Shown: positions 1 through 8,677 of the stretch, one piece after another
Numbering within the stretch: the stretch's first letter is position 1
Layout of the letters: the number at the start of each line of letters is the position of its first letter
Assembly (NCBI GenBank): GCA_002352225.1
Contig: DEIA01000022.1
Location: 78,747 to 110,473, forward strand
DNA: 31,727 bases
Reading direction: 5' to 3'
DNA from: Flammeovirgaceae bacterium UBA2786
GTDB lineage: Bacteria; Bacteroidota; Bacteroidia; Cytophagales; Cyclobacteriaceae
The notes under the pieces: generated by a model
What the model was told of the DNA's origin: nothing
Database searches by the model: none
The model's input: the letters and a program-made list of their open reading frames with translations, nothing else
Position numbers and translations under genes: made by a program

Positions 1-639
1 GCCATTTTTGATATTACTACGTTTGAAGATGATATACTTATTGCTACAGGAGAAGGTATGCTGGTGGTGGTTGATCGCAATACACTTCAGATTAAGGCGA
101 AGCTGTTACTTTCTGAAAGAAGCGCACGCGTAATGGCTATTAATCCAAAAACGGGCGAAGTAGCAATTGGCTTCAGCGATAATTTTATACGCGTATTTTC
201 CTTACGGGATTATCGATTGAGGAATGAATTTAAAGCACATAATAATTCTGTTTTCGCGTTAAGCTATACGCCCGATTTTAATTTTTTAATTAGCGGCTCG
301 CGCGATGCCCGACTAAAAATTTGGGATACAGAAGACTACCAGCAAACGGGTGAGGTGGTAGCTCATTTATTTGCCATCAATCATATCGCCTTTAGTCCGT
401 CCGGTGAATATTTTGCTACAGCCAGTATGGATAAATCGATAAAAATTTGGCAAGCCAGCGAAATGAAATTGCTTAAGGTTATTGATAAAGCCCGCCATGC
501 CGGGCATGGTACCTCGGTAAACAAATTACTGTGGTTGGCCCACCGCAATCAACTCATCAGTGCAAGCGATGACCACACCATTTCAGTGTGGGACATCCGC
601 TTTCCGGATTCAAATTCTTCCCGACAAGGGGATTCTTAA
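1..639 (+). CDS. WD40 repeat protein, 3' part (5' end outside window)
   Basis: The frame is open from base 1, so the gene starts upstream and 212 C-terminal residues are visible. They contain several WD40 blades: the segments ending in SRDARLKIWDTED, SMDKSIKIWQASE and SDDHTISVWDI each carry the typical (S/T)xD...xKIWD blade ending. WD40 propellers are protein-interaction scaffolds; no enzymatic domain is visible and the partner is unknown. The first in-frame ATG at 58 falls inside a repeat and is unlikely to be the start. A gap of about 115 bases separates it from the DivIVA-like gene, and no GC-rich terminator is visible there. The family call is firm, the role unknown. Confidence 0.85.
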   Translation, partial: AIFDITTFEDDILIATGEGMLVVVDRNTLQIKAKLLLSERSARVMAINPKTGEVAIGFSDNFIRVFSLRDYRLRNEFKAHNNSVFALSYTPDFNFLISGSRDARLKIWDTEDYQQTGEVVAHLFAINHIAFSPSGEYFATASMDKSIKIWQASEMKLLKVIDKARHAGHGTSVNKLLWLAHRNQLISASDDHTISVWDIRFPDSNSSRQGDS

Positions 640-642
640 TAA

Positions 643-656
643 AAATGTATACATTT
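643..656. promoter_or_regulatory. 14-bp perfect palindrome ahead of the DivIVA-like gene
   Basis: AAATGTATACATTT is its own reverse complement and starts just after the WD40 stop. Its right half together with the next base forms TACATTTG (650-657), which matches the Bacteroidota -7 element TAnnTTTG. No TTTG or TTG lies 19-23 bases upstream, so promoter activity is unproven. It could be an operator, a weak promoter, or chance in AT-rich DNA. Confidence 0.25.
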
Positions 657-754
657 GGCTGTGGATTAACGTTATAGCTATCAATGCGTTAAACTTTGAT
701 GGCCATTTTTTTAACTGACACCATTTTTTAAACTCGTAATTAAACCACGATCGT

Positions 755-1468
755 ATGAAAATCACACCGCTGGAAATCCGTCAGAAAGCTTTTGAAAAAG
801 TACTTCGCGGCTACGATAAAGATGAAGTGAATGCGTTTTTGCTTACCCTTTCGCAGGAGTGGGAACGGGTACTAGATGAAATGAAGGAGCATCGCATTAA
901 GTTTGAGGCTACAGAACGCGAAGTTTCCAAGTTGCGGGAAGTAGAGAGTTCGCTATTCAAAACCTTAAAAACCGCTGAAGATACCGGGGCCAGTGTAATT
1001 GGGCAAGCCAACAAAACAGCCGAATTGATTTTGAAAGAGAATCAGCTAAAAGCTGATGCTATTATGAACGAGGCTAAGACGAAAGCCAAAAACACAATAG
1101 AAGAAGCAGAGATGCTTTCGCGCCAGATGTTGGACGAAATGGAAGAACGGTTGAAGGCGCTTGGCCAGCATTATAAAACATTAGAATTACACCGCGATAA
1201 TTTATTATCAGATTTAAAACGCATGGCAGGCGAAACGCTCGATCGGGTAGAACGGGCTAAGTCAGCTTCGCGCGATTTTGATCCCGACCAACATCTTGCA
1301 TTAGCCAAACGCGAAAGTAAAAAAGCATTATTTCCAAATGCTGAGCTGGAAAGCGAAATAAAAAAATCGTTGCAGCAACCGGTTGTTACTGAAACCGTAA
1401 AAACAATTACCATCGAAACGGCTTCGGTACAACAAACCCAACGTTCTTTCTTTGACGATATTCAATGA
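755..1468 (+). CDS. DivIVA-domain coiled-coil protein
   Basis: 237 residues. The N-terminus (about residues 1-45: MKITPLEIRQKAFEKVLRGY followed by DKDEVNAFL) is a typical DivIVA/GpsB N-terminal segment, in which a conserved hydrophobic/Arg/Gly-Tyr patch binds membrane or division partners in characterised members. Residues about 35-175 are Glu/Lys/Ala-rich with heptad-like spacing, as expected for a long coiled coil; the tail is low-complexity. DivIVA proteins mark curved membranes or organise growth and division sites, mainly known from Gram-positives; the role in Bacteroidota is less clear. Its last four bases overlap the folB start (ATGA), so the two genes are probably translationally coupled. 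Confidence 0.85.
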   Translation: MKITPLEIRQKAFEKVLRGYDKDEVNAFLLTLSQEWERVLDEMKEHRIKFEATEREVSKLREVESSLFKTLKTAEDTGASVIGQANKTAELILKENQLKADAIMNEAKTKAKNTIEEAEMLSRQMLDEMEERLKALGQHYKTLELHRDNLLSDLKRMAGETLDRVERAKSASRDFDPDQHLALAKRESKKALFPNAELESEIKKSLQQPVVTETVKTITIETASVQQTQRSFFDDIQ

Positions 1469-1827
1469 CTGGTAAAGTAGCGCTGGAGGGCTTAGAGTTT
1501 CACGCCTACCATGGTGTGTACCCGCACGAGCGCTCTTCCGGAAACAAGTTTGAAGTAGATGTGGTTGTTCAAACAGAATTTTCAGATTCGGCTTTTCAAG
1601 ATGACCTGAGCGGAACCATTAACTACGAAAACCTCTATGCCATTGTTAAAGATGAAATGGCTAAACCATCTAAATTATTAGAGACCGTGGGGTATGCCAT
1701 AGCCAGTAAAGCACTCGATACCTTTGCTGAAGCCAGTAGTGTGGAGGTTCAGATTTCAAAATTTAACCCACCCATTGGCGGTGTTTGTAAGAAAGCCACC
1801 GTTACGGTAAGTAAGGTGCGAAACTAA
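1465..1827 (+). CDS. folB: dihydroneopterin aldolase
   Basis: 120 residues, the usual length. FolB converts 7,8-dihydroneopterin to 6-hydroxymethyl-7,8-dihydropterin plus glycolaldehyde in folate synthesis, in the cytoplasm. Recognisable signatures are EFHAYHGVYPHE (residues 11-22, with conserved Glu22), TINYE (51-55, conserved Tyr54), LLETV (71-75) and ISKFNPPIGG (97-106, the catalytic-type Lys99 region). The ATG overlaps the DivIVA-like stop codon by four bases. It converges on the IscA-like gene with about 20 bases between stops and no hairpin there. Dihydroneopterin triphosphate epimerase (FolX) is a paralogous alternative, but the motif set fits FolB. Confidence 0.92.
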   Translation: MTGKVALEGLEFHAYHGVYPHERSSGNKFEVDVVVQTEFSDSAFQDDLSGTINYENLYAIVKDEMAKPSKLLETVGYAIASKALDTFAEASSVEVQISKFNPPIGGVCKKATVTVSKVRN

Positions 1828-1847
1828 CCCGGATAGGGTAAAGCTGC

Positions 1848-2153
1848 CTATTTCTGCTCAGCAAACATAAACCCTTTTGCATCGGCACCTTCATAGAAAT
1901 CAATCTGTTTGCCAATCAGGTACATGGTGTGCTTCTTATCGATGTGCAGGGTAATACCCTGAAGTGTATAAGTAAGGTCTGTAGGTTTTGCTTTGTCGAA
2001 TCCAATCATCAGTGCTACACCACCGCAGCCGCCACCGCCCCGTATGCCCACCCGCAACCCATATTCGGGCGGAATGTTTTTAGTTTGCATTATCTTACGC
2101 ACCTCTTCGGCAGCTCTTGCCGTTAACCCAACTGGTTCAATTTTTTCAAGCAT
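1848..2153 (-). CDS. IscA/HesB-type iron-sulfur accessory protein lacking the C-terminal CxC
   Basis: 101 residues with the A-type carrier fold: LTARAAEEVRKIM near the N-terminus, GLRVGIRGGGGCGG (32-45) and a C-terminal YEGADAKGFMF segment. A-type carriers bind Fe-S clusters with three cysteines, one in the central Gly-rich loop and a CGCG pair near the C-terminus. Here only Cys43 is present; the protein stops after GFMFAEQK, where classic members continue into NPN...CGCG. No CGCG is encoded just past the stop. It may bind a cluster differently (for example between subunits), or be a paralogue with another role. It stands alone, transcribed towards folB and divergent from the next gene. Confidence 0.85.
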   Translation of the reverse strand: MLEKIEPVGLTARAAEEVRKIMQTKNIPPEYGLRVGIRGGGGCGGVALMIGFDKAKPTDLTYTLQGITLHIDKKHTMYLIGKQIDFYEGADAKGFMFAEQK

Positions 2154-2180
2154 CAGGCCTTAATATTGTCTGGCTACAGC

Positions 2181-2188
2181 CAAAAGTA
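2181..2188 (-). promoter_or_regulatory. possible -7 element for the IscA-like gene
   Basis: On the minus strand this reads TACTTTTG, a full match to TAnnTTTG, 28 bases before the ATG of the IscA-like gene. I see no convincing TTTG at the -33 position, so this is only a half-site. Confidence 0.3.
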
Positions 2189-2227
2189 TCTAAAAAATTG
2201 AACACCTTTGAGTCTCATTTAATTCTT

Positions 2228-2749
2228 ATGGACGCATTAATTGAATTTGGAAAAATCCTGATCCCCTCTGCATTAGTGCTGTATGCCGTGTATCTTACGG
2301 TGCGATCATTCATTACTAAAGAAATTGAGTTAAAGAAGCTTGAAGTTCGTACCCGGAGTATTGAAACTATTTTACCAGCCCGTTTGCAGGCGTATGAACG
2401 CATGACCCTTTTTCTGGAGCGCATTGCTCCTCAAAATTTACTAATTCGGTTAAACAGCCCGGGGTTTACTGCCCGCGAATTTCAAAGAGTATTGCTTGAT
2501 GAAATCCGAAACGAATACAATCACAATGTATCGCAACAGGTGTATATGAGCGAGGAAGTATGGAACCAGGTACGCAATGCAAAAGAAGATTTGGTAATGG
2601 TAATTAATGATGCTGTCTCTGCTTTACCGGCCGAAGCAACCAGCATTGAATTGTCGAAGAAGATTTTTGAAACCATTATGGCTAAACAGGTTGATCTGAT
2701 TGGCATGGCCCTCTCTGAACTAAGGAAAGAAATTCAGCAAACTTTTTAA
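2228..2749 (+). CDS. membrane-anchored conserved hypothetical (DUF7935-like)
   Basis: 173 residues from the ATG at 2228. An earlier in-frame start at 2117 would run into the divergent IscA-like gene and give a non-conserved leader, so it was rejected. One N-terminal transmembrane helix (about residues 9-27, ILIPSALVLYAVYLTVRSF) precedes a charged, largely helical cytoplasmic part with the segments ETILPARLQAYERMTLFLERI and LLIRLNSPGFTAREFQRVLL. This layout recalls a small Bacteroidota-specific family, recalled as DUF7935; the name is from memory. Function unknown. The stop codon overlaps the next ATG by one base (TAATG), so it probably forms an operon with the Rossmann-fold gene. Confidence 0.75.
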   Translation: MDALIEFGKILIPSALVLYAVYLTVRSFITKEIELKKLEVRTRSIETILPARLQAYERMTLFLERIAPQNLLIRLNSPGFTAREFQRVLLDEIRNEYNHNVSQQVYMSEEVWNQVRNAKEDLVMVINDAVSALPAEATSIELSKKIFETIMAKQVDLIGMALSELRKEIQQTF

Positions 2750-3390
2750 TGGCACGCACGGCATTAGTGGCGGGTTCAACTGGGTTAATAGGCAGTACCT
2801 TGCTGGAGTTGTTACTGGCCGACTCGCATTACGATAAAATAATTGCCCTTAGCCGAAAACCACTTGGTCTTACACACCCCAAGCTTGAGAATGTTTTAAT
2901 TCATATCGATGAGTGGGCAAAGCTTTACAACGTAAAGGCCGATGATGTGTTTTGTTGTTTGGGTACAACTATAAAGCAGGCAAAAACCAAAGATGCCTTT
3001 CGCAAGGTGGATTTTGAATATCCGGTTGAACTTGCGAAAGCCCTAAAACAAAATGGAGCTAGCTCTTTTTTGTTGGTATCGGCATTAGGGGCTAGTAAGA
3101 CCTCGCGTATATTCTATAACCAGGTAAAAGGCGAAGTAGAAGAAGCCATTCGTAATCTGAGTTTTCAGGCACTTCATATTTTCAGGCCCTCGTTATTGCT
3201 GGGTAACCGTAAAGAACAACGGAGTGGTGAAGATGCGGCCAAAATATTTTATAAAATTTTTGGAGCATTAATTCCACAAAAGTATAAAGGCATTGAAGCG
3301 GTAAAAATTGCCCGGGCTATGCTGGTTGAAGCTAAATCGGAAAAGCAGGGATTGTTTACACATGAATCGGCTGAGCTACAACACTATTAA
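2749..3390 (+). CDS. NAD(P)-binding Rossmann-fold protein, HTATIP2/TIP30-like atypical SDR
   Basis: 213 residues. Starts with ARTALVAGSTGLIGSTLLEL, whose GSTGLIG (9-15) is the nucleotide-binding Gly-rich loop of atypical SDRs. Further family marks are DDVFCCLGTTIKQA (an active-site-like loop), LLVSALGAS and YNQVKGEVEEA, the last fitting the YxxxK pair. It is predicted to be cytoplasmic with NADP(H) bound; the substrate is unknown. Relatives are usually annotated as oxidoreductase or NAD-dependent epimerase-like. The one-base overlap with the preceding membrane protein implies cotranscription. Confidence 0.85.
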   Translation: MARTALVAGSTGLIGSTLLELLLADSHYDKIIALSRKPLGLTHPKLENVLIHIDEWAKLYNVKADDVFCCLGTTIKQAKTKDAFRKVDFEYPVELAKALKQNGASSFLLVSALGASKTSRIFYNQVKGEVEEAIRNLSFQALHIFRPSLLLGNRKEQRSGEDAAKIFYKIFGALIPQKYKGIEAVKIARAMLVEAKSEKQGLFTHESAELQHY

Positions 3391-3447
3391 GATGTAGTCG
3401 ATTTTGAATAATGACTTTGCTCAATTTTCACCTATAATTGAAAATAT

Positions 3448-3900
3448 ATGATTGCAGTGATACAGCGCACTGCCCGCGCATCAGTAACTATTTCTAAACA
3501 AACAAAAGCAAGCATCGGGTTAGGGTTACTGGTATTGGTTGGAATTGAAGATGCCGACACGCAAGAAGATATTGATTGGCTGGCTCAGAAGATTGTTAAC
3601 CTGAGGGTGTTTAATGATGTGCAAGGCGTAATGAATGTGAATGTGAAAGATGCCGGTGGTGATATTATTGTGGTTAGTCAATTTACCTTACACGCCAGCA
3701 CCAGGAAAGGAAACAGGCCCAGCTATATAAAAGCGGCAAAACCAGATGTGGCCATACCGCTTTACGAAAAATTTATAACCGCAGTGCAACTCCAATTGGA
3801 GAAGACCATACAAACCGGTGAGTTTGGGGCAGACATGCAGGTGGAATTGATAAACGATGGACCGGTTACTATACTTATTGATACAAAGAACAAGGTGTAG
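3448..3900 (+). CDS. dtd: D-aminoacyl-tRNA deacylase
   Basis: 150 residues, typical DTD length. DTD removes D-amino acids (and mischarged glycine) from tRNA, preventing entry of D-residues into protein. The two family signatures are present: SQFTLHA (residues 77-83; SQFTLYA is more usual) and NDGPVTILID (136-145) with the Gly138-Pro139 pair that forms the cross-subunit chiral filter. The N-terminus MIAVIQRTARASVTI is also typical. The gap of about 57 bases after the preceding gene is AT-rich and shows no clear promoter. A strong hairpin terminator follows. Confidence 0.96.
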   Translation: MIAVIQRTARASVTISKQTKASIGLGLLVLVGIEDADTQEDIDWLAQKIVNLRVFNDVQGVMNVNVKDAGGDIIVVSQFTLHASTRKGNRPSYIKAAKPDVAIPLYEKFITAVQLQLEKTIQTGEFGADMQVELINDGPVTILIDTKNKV

Positions 3901-3930
3901 GGGTCGTAATGCTTTCCCCAATAGATAAAA

Positions 3931-3956
3931 AGAGGCTGCCTTTTTGGGCAGCCTCT
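3931..3956. terminator. bidirectional rho-independent terminator between dtd and susD
   Basis: A perfect 10-bp stem, AGAGGCTGCC (3931-3940) with GGCAGCCTCT (3947-3956), has a six-base loop. It is followed by TTAT on the plus strand and by a T-run on the minus strand (complement of GATAAAAA upstream). It sits between two convergent genes and can serve both. Confidence 0.88.
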
Positions 3957-4005
3957 TTATTATATTCGATCTTATTTCAAATCGAAAAACTATCCTGTAT
4001 GATAA

Positions 4006-5502
4006 TTAAAGCGGGTTTTGAACCACAGCTTTGTTAGCGTTTAATTCATCGCGAGGGATAAGAAACTCCCACCGTACATCTCCGGCTGGCACATCATATA
4101 AGCCGGCAATTACAGCCGAAACAAAATTAGCTCCATTTCGGTTAAGTGGCAGGTTCATACGTTTCAGGTCGAAGAAGCGGAAGCCTTCGCCCCATAGTTC
4201 TATTCTTCTCTGTAGTAAAATCTCATCAATAAGGGCTGTGCCGGTATTGGTAGATGTTACATAGTCAGGGTCGCGTGTAGTAACCAGAGAAAACAGTGTG
4301 TTTTGTGCAGCGGTTTCCTTAGCGCCACCCTGGCGGGCCTGTGCTTCGGCTTCAATCAGATACATCTCAGCAGCTCTCATATAGGGAACATCGCCAGAAA
4401 AACTGGTTGAGGGAGCAGCTGCCTCAAGTCTGAATTTTTGAACCATGTACTGAGGCTTAATACCTCCGGGAGCGGCAATTGTAGCAGGATCGTTTGCGGT
4501 AGCTGCCCACATTAATTTTCTAACATCGTTAGCCGGAATTTGAGCATACAGTGCGCTGTTGATTAGCTTGGGAGCAACCCGGTTAACGGATGAGTTAAAA
4601 TTGCAAGACATGTACTGGTGAAAGCCCCAGAAGTATGTTGTATGAACTTCCAAATGGTCGACTCCCCACATCCATTCGCCTACCGTAATATTTGAAAATC
4701 CTCCCCTTAATTCCGCATGAGTCATTAACGGAAGACCCTGACGTGCTTCATTGGCCAGTGTTTCGGCCAATGCCCAGTTTTGCTGCACAAGAGCCACCCT
4801 TGCTTTCAAACCTTTAGCTACTTCTTTATCGGGATGTGATTTGTTTACAGGTGTTGATGGTAACAGGGCAATTGCCTGATCCAAATCAGCATTGATTTGC
4901 GTATACACCGCTTCTACGGTTGCCCGGGGTTGTCCTTCAAGTGTAGGTGTTACTACTAACGGAACACCCAACTGATCATTATTAGCTCCTCCTACATACC
5001 GCTTACCATACATTTGAACCAGGTTAAAATAGGCCCAGGCTCTAAGGGCGTATACTTCACCTTTTAGCCGGTCTCTGTCAGCCTGTGGACCACTTGCATT
5101 ATCTAAATTTAGGATAGCCATATTAGTATTGGCAATTACCCGATAATACATCCGATAAGGATGAGTTGTAGTAACGCTTACATCGTTTCTGTGGTCTATC
5201 CAACGGGCATCTCCTAAATTCCAGGTATTCGTAGTATTGGGGATAACCACATCATCGGCCATAAGATCCCATACATACAATTGAGCCGGATGATTGGCAT
5301 GCCCCTGATTACCACCAGTAACCTGAGAGTACAGCAGGCGGTAGATACCATTTACAGCGGCCTCTGCATTTTTGGTTGTTAAAAATGCGGCACTGGCGTC
5401 AACACTGGCCGTAGGAGCCATATCCAAAAAGTCATCCCCACATGACATTGTAAGGAAGGAGAGTGTTGTTAGTAAAATTAAAATTTTATTTTTCATAACC
5501 AT
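4006..5502 (-). CDS. SusD/RagB family nutrient-binding outer-membrane lipoprotein
   Basis: 498 residues. A lipoprotein signal ends in LTMSC (Cys21); acidic residues at +3/+4 after the Cys (CGDD) fit the Bacteroidota surface-export signal. The FLDMAPTASVDASAAFLTTK segment, the EAAVNGIYRLLY helix, the RAWAYFNLVQMYGKRYVGG block and the C-terminal RRIELWGEGFRFFDLKRM are hallmarks of SusD_RagB. SusD proteins form the lid on a SusC channel and bind the ligand before TonB-driven uptake. Translation could also begin at the Met two codons later (5496); both leave the signal intact. It lies seven bases downstream of susC. Ligand unknown. Confidence 0.96.
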   Translation of the reverse strand: MVMKNKILILLTTLSFLTMSCGDDFLDMAPTASVDASAAFLTTKNAEAAVNGIYRLLYSQVTGGNQGHANHPAQLYVWDLMADDVVIPNTTNTWNLGDARWIDHRNDVSVTTTHPYRMYYRVIANTNMAILNLDNASGPQADRDRLKGEVYALRAWAYFNLVQMYGKRYVGGANNDQLGVPLVVTPTLEGQPRATVEAVYTQINADLDQAIALLPSTPVNKSHPDKEVAKGLKARVALVQQNWALAETLANEARQGLPLMTHAELRGGFSNITVGEWMWGVDHLEVHTTYFWGFHQYMSCNFNSSVNRVAPKLINSALYAQIPANDVRKLMWAATANDPATIAAPGGIKPQYMVQKFRLEAAAPSTSFSGDVPYMRAAEMYLIEAEAQARQGGAKETAAQNTLFSLVTTRDPDYVTSTNTGTALIDEILLQRRIELWGEGFRFFDLKRMNLPLNRNGANFVSAVIAGLYDVPAGDVRWEFLIPRDELNANKAVVQNPL

Positions 5503-5509
5503 TATACTT

Positions 5510-8500
5510 TTATAGTGTTATAGAAGCTCCAAAAACCAAACTCTTGGCAGGGCTATATACGTTACTGGTTGTACCGGCATAGCTTTCCTGTACGTTCATG
5601 CCCGATCTTTTCGACTTCATCAAGAGGTTTTCACCACTCACGTAGAACTGCGCTCTGCTTAAGAATAGTTTATTAGCCCAGGCTGTAGGAAGGTTGTACG
5701 CTAAGGTTACAGAACGAATGTTCAGGTAACTTGCATTAATCAACCATCTGTCGGATGTACCATTATAATCGGCCGTGCGACCATCGTCCATGCGAGGTAC
5801 ATTGGTAATATCGCCCGGATTGCGCCATCTGTTTAAGATATCCACGTGTTTGGCACTACCAAATCCACCAGAACCCATTAAGCTGGCGTAAGCACCATCA
5901 TACACTTTACCACCAATCTGGTAAACCACAACAGCCGAAAGAGAGAAATTCTTGTACCGGAAGGTATTGGTGAAACCACCTGAAATTTTAGGTATAGAAG
6001 ATCCGTTATAATGATAACGGGCATTTGAAATGGAGTTTGTTACCGTATCTCCTGCTTCGTTCACAAATGAGTTTGCGGGATTCCAGGTATCAGCACGGTA
6101 AAGTACATCTCCGTTTGCAGGGTTTATACCAATATACTCTCTTAACCAAAAATCATATAGCGACCGGCCTTCTTTCAATTTTTTAGTACCTGATATAATT
6201 TCTTCTGATTCGTCAGGCATCTTGGTGATTTCGTTTTTAAGTTTTGTGGCATTCACATCTAATTGCCATGAGAAATCTCCCATTTTAAGTACTTCTGCGC
6301 TTATACTTACTTCCATACCACGGTTAACCATTGTTCCAATGTTTCGGGTAACAGTTGCTACTCCTGATGATAGAGGCATTGGAACAGCGAAAAGAAGATT
6401 TGAAGATGCTCTGTTGAAGTACTCGATTGTACCGGTAATACGGTTTTTAAGTAAACCAAATTCCAGCGCTACATCTGATGCATCGCTTGACTCCCAGGAT
6501 AAATTTCTGTTACCCAGACTGCCTTGTAAAATTCCGGGCTCCAGGGCGTTATCCCAACCTAAACCATAAACAGGTTGCCAGGCATAATAACTAATGCTGG
6601 TACCAGCACCTCCATCATTACCCGTTTGGCCGTAAGATGCTCTTAGTTTCAACTGGCTGATTGCAGGAATATTCTGGATGAAGATTTCCTGATCTAATCT
6701 CCAGGCACCGCTTACCGACATGAAGGTACCCCAACGTACATCCTGGCTGAATTTACTTGATCCATCTCTTCGAACAGAAACTGAAGCAAAGTACTTCTCA
6801 TTGAAATCATAATTTAAACGAGAGAAATACCCCTCCACTCTGTACCGGTCTAAATAACCGCTACCACCTGTTAATGTGGCAAAGTTGGGAAGCTCAATAT
6901 TTCCTTCAAGTGACTGCTGTGATTTTGATACCGACACAAAATTCGTGCGTCTATTGTAGCTCTCATGCCCTACTAAAGCCGAAATATTGTGAGAATCAAA
7001 TGACTTAGAGTAATTCAAGAGTTGATTCAAATTGAAGTTAGTAACATTATCAAACGCATGTGTAGTACGGCCGGCTGGCGCGCCATCTCCAACATCGGGG
7101 TTGCCAAATGTTACATCATTCTGATTGGCAATGTCCAACCCAACATTGGTGGTAAATCTGAAATCTTTCAAAAATGAAATTTCCATATAACCACGGGTAT
7201 TCAATACATTTCTTCTATAGAAATCCTCATTCCATTCTGTTTCGGCAATGGCATGACGGCCACCATACTGAGGGCGGTTAGGCAGGCCTAGTGCCGACAT
7301 ATTTCCAAAGTCATAGAATTTCTGACCGTCACGTAGTAAGAATGTTCCGGGGTTTAGCGGATCGTGTGCATAAACGGGGAATATAGGCCCCATGCCTCTT
7401 GAAAAGAAGAAGGGGTTTACGAATGAAGTGCCTCCGTCAGCAGCTGATTGTCTGGATTCGGTAATGGTAGCAGCAATATTACCACCTGTTTTAAACCAGC
7501 TTTTAAGTTGGGTATTGTAGTTTATACGGGCATTGTACCGGTTATAATCTGATCGTATCTGGTAACCTTTATCATTCAGATAACCAAAGGAAACATAATA
7601 GTCAGATTTATCGCTGGCTCCTGAGAAGTTTAAGTTCAACTCATCGCGGTTACCTTGTCTCATAATAGGGGCTTCCCAATCCAAATCACTCTCGCTGTAT
7701 AATAGTCTTGCATTCGGGTTCATTGCACCGGTGGCATCTACCAACTGGTTAAACGGAACATCATAAACATTATACCGAACATTGGCGCCTAACGTTGCAG
7801 TAGCATTGGCTCCGGCCGTTGCCAGATCCTGACCGGCTACTCCATAGGCTAAGTTATTCCGAAGCATCTCCCACATTAGTGGATAATATTGGGAAGCTCC
7901 AACTTTATCATACTCTGGCATACCACGTGTACTAAAGCCCTTTGTGTAGCGCAGATTGATAGAGCCGTCTTTATCTTTTCCTTTTTTAGTTGTTATCATA
8001 ACCACCCCGTTGGCAGCACGCGCACCATAAAGAGAGGTTGAAGCAGCATCTTTTAAGATGGTCATAGATTCAATATCGGCCGGGTTAAGGTTAGCGATAC
8101 TTTCGTTGTAAGGAACACCATCCACTACATAAAGCGGAGAGTTACTTGCGTTGATAGAACCGAAACCACGAATCCGCACATCAGGCGCCACTCCGGGCTG
8201 GCCCGTTCCGGCAGTGGTAGTTACACCCGCTGTTGTACCGGCAATAGCAGCAACCACGTTGCTTAGTGGCCGAACAGCTATGTTTTCTGAATTAATCTGA
8301 GAATACGATCCGGTGAAAGAAGATTTCTTTGCTTCACCGAAAGTGGTAATTACAACTTCGTTTAGTTGCATTACATCAACCTCTAATGCCACATTTACCT
8401 GTGTACGTTGGCCAACAGAAATCTCTTCTGTTCTCATACCAATAAATGTAAACACTAATGTTGCATCTGTAGGTACAGATAGGGTATAGCTACCATTTAC

Positions 8501-8677
8501 ATCTGTTGCTGTACCAAACGTTGTGCCTTTAATCACTACACTTACACCGGGAAGGGCTGAACCATCCTCGGCCGAAGTTACCCTACCGGTAACCGTCCGC
8601 TCCTGTGCCCACGCTACACTCGTTATAAACATAACGAACAGTAGCGCGAACCTTTTCACTAAGTAAATTTGATTCAT
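5510..8677 (-). CDS. SusC/RagA family TonB-linked outer-membrane transporter
   Basis: 1055 residues. Order: signal peptide (about 1-24, ending VAWAQ), a carboxypeptidase-regulatory-like domain (about 27-112, TVTGRVTSAEDGSALPGVSV), the junction LNEVVITTFG, a plug domain (about 120-235, including VRIRGFGSINASNSPLYVVD and MTILKDAASTSLYGARAANG, typical of SusC) and a long beta-barrel to the C-terminus. No N-terminal STN signalling domain is present, so it is not an obvious partner for a trans-envelope sigma/anti-sigma switch. It imports a glycan, peptide or similar large ligand with the SusD lipoprotein encoded just downstream. No glycosidase, sulfatase or SusE-type gene is adjacent, so the ligand cannot be inferred. 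Confidence 0.97.
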   Translation of the reverse strand: MNQIYLVKRFALLFVMFITSVAWAQERTVTGRVTSAEDGSALPGVSVVIKGTTFGTATDVNGSYTLSVPTDATLVFTFIGMRTEEISVGQRTQVNVALEVDVMQLNEVVITTFGEAKKSSFTGSYSQINSENIAVRPLSNVVAAIAGTTAGVTTTAGTGQPGVAPDVRIRGFGSINASNSPLYVVDGVPYNESIANLNPADIESMTILKDAASTSLYGARAANGVVMITTKKGKDKDGSINLRYTKGFSTRGMPEYDKVGASQYYPLMWEMLRNNLAYGVAGQDLATAGANATATLGANVRYNVYDVPFNQLVDATGAMNPNARLLYSESDLDWEAPIMRQGNRDELNLNFSGASDKSDYYVSFGYLNDKGYQIRSDYNRYNARINYNTQLKSWFKTGGNIAATITESRQSAADGGTSFVNPFFFSRGMGPIFPVYAHDPLNPGTFLLRDGQKFYDFGNMSALGLPNRPQYGGRHAIAETEWNEDFYRRNVLNTRGYMEISFLKDFRFTTNVGLDIANQNDVTFGNPDVGDGAPAGRTTHAFDNVTNFNLNQLLNYSKSFDSHNISALVGHESYNRRTNFVSVSKSQQSLEGNIELPNFATLTGGSGYLDRYRVEGYFSRLNYDFNEKYFASVSVRRDGSSKFSQDVRWGTFMSVSGAWRLDQEIFIQNIPAISQLKLRASYGQTGNDGGAGTSISYYAWQPVYGLGWDNALEPGILQGSLGNRNLSWESSDASDVALEFGLLKNRITGTIEYFNRASSNLLFAVPMPLSSGVATVTRNIGTMVNRGMEVSISAEVLKMGDFSWQLDVNATKLKNEITKMPDESEEIISGTKKLKEGRSLYDFWLREYIGINPANGDVLYRADTWNPANSFVNEAGDTVTNSISNARYHYNGSSIPKISGGFTNTFRYKNFSLSAVVVYQIGGKVYDGAYASLMGSGGFGSAKHVDILNRWRNPGDITNVPRMDDGRTADYNGTSDRWLINASYLNIRSVTLAYNLPTAWANKLFLSRAQFYVSGENLLMKSKRSGMNVQESYAGTTSNVYSPAKSLVFGASITL

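Noticed and set aside
2117..2227. Upstream start for the DUF7935-like gene
   Set aside because: It overlaps the divergent IscA-like gene; the ATG at 2228 gives the usual short leader before the membrane helix.
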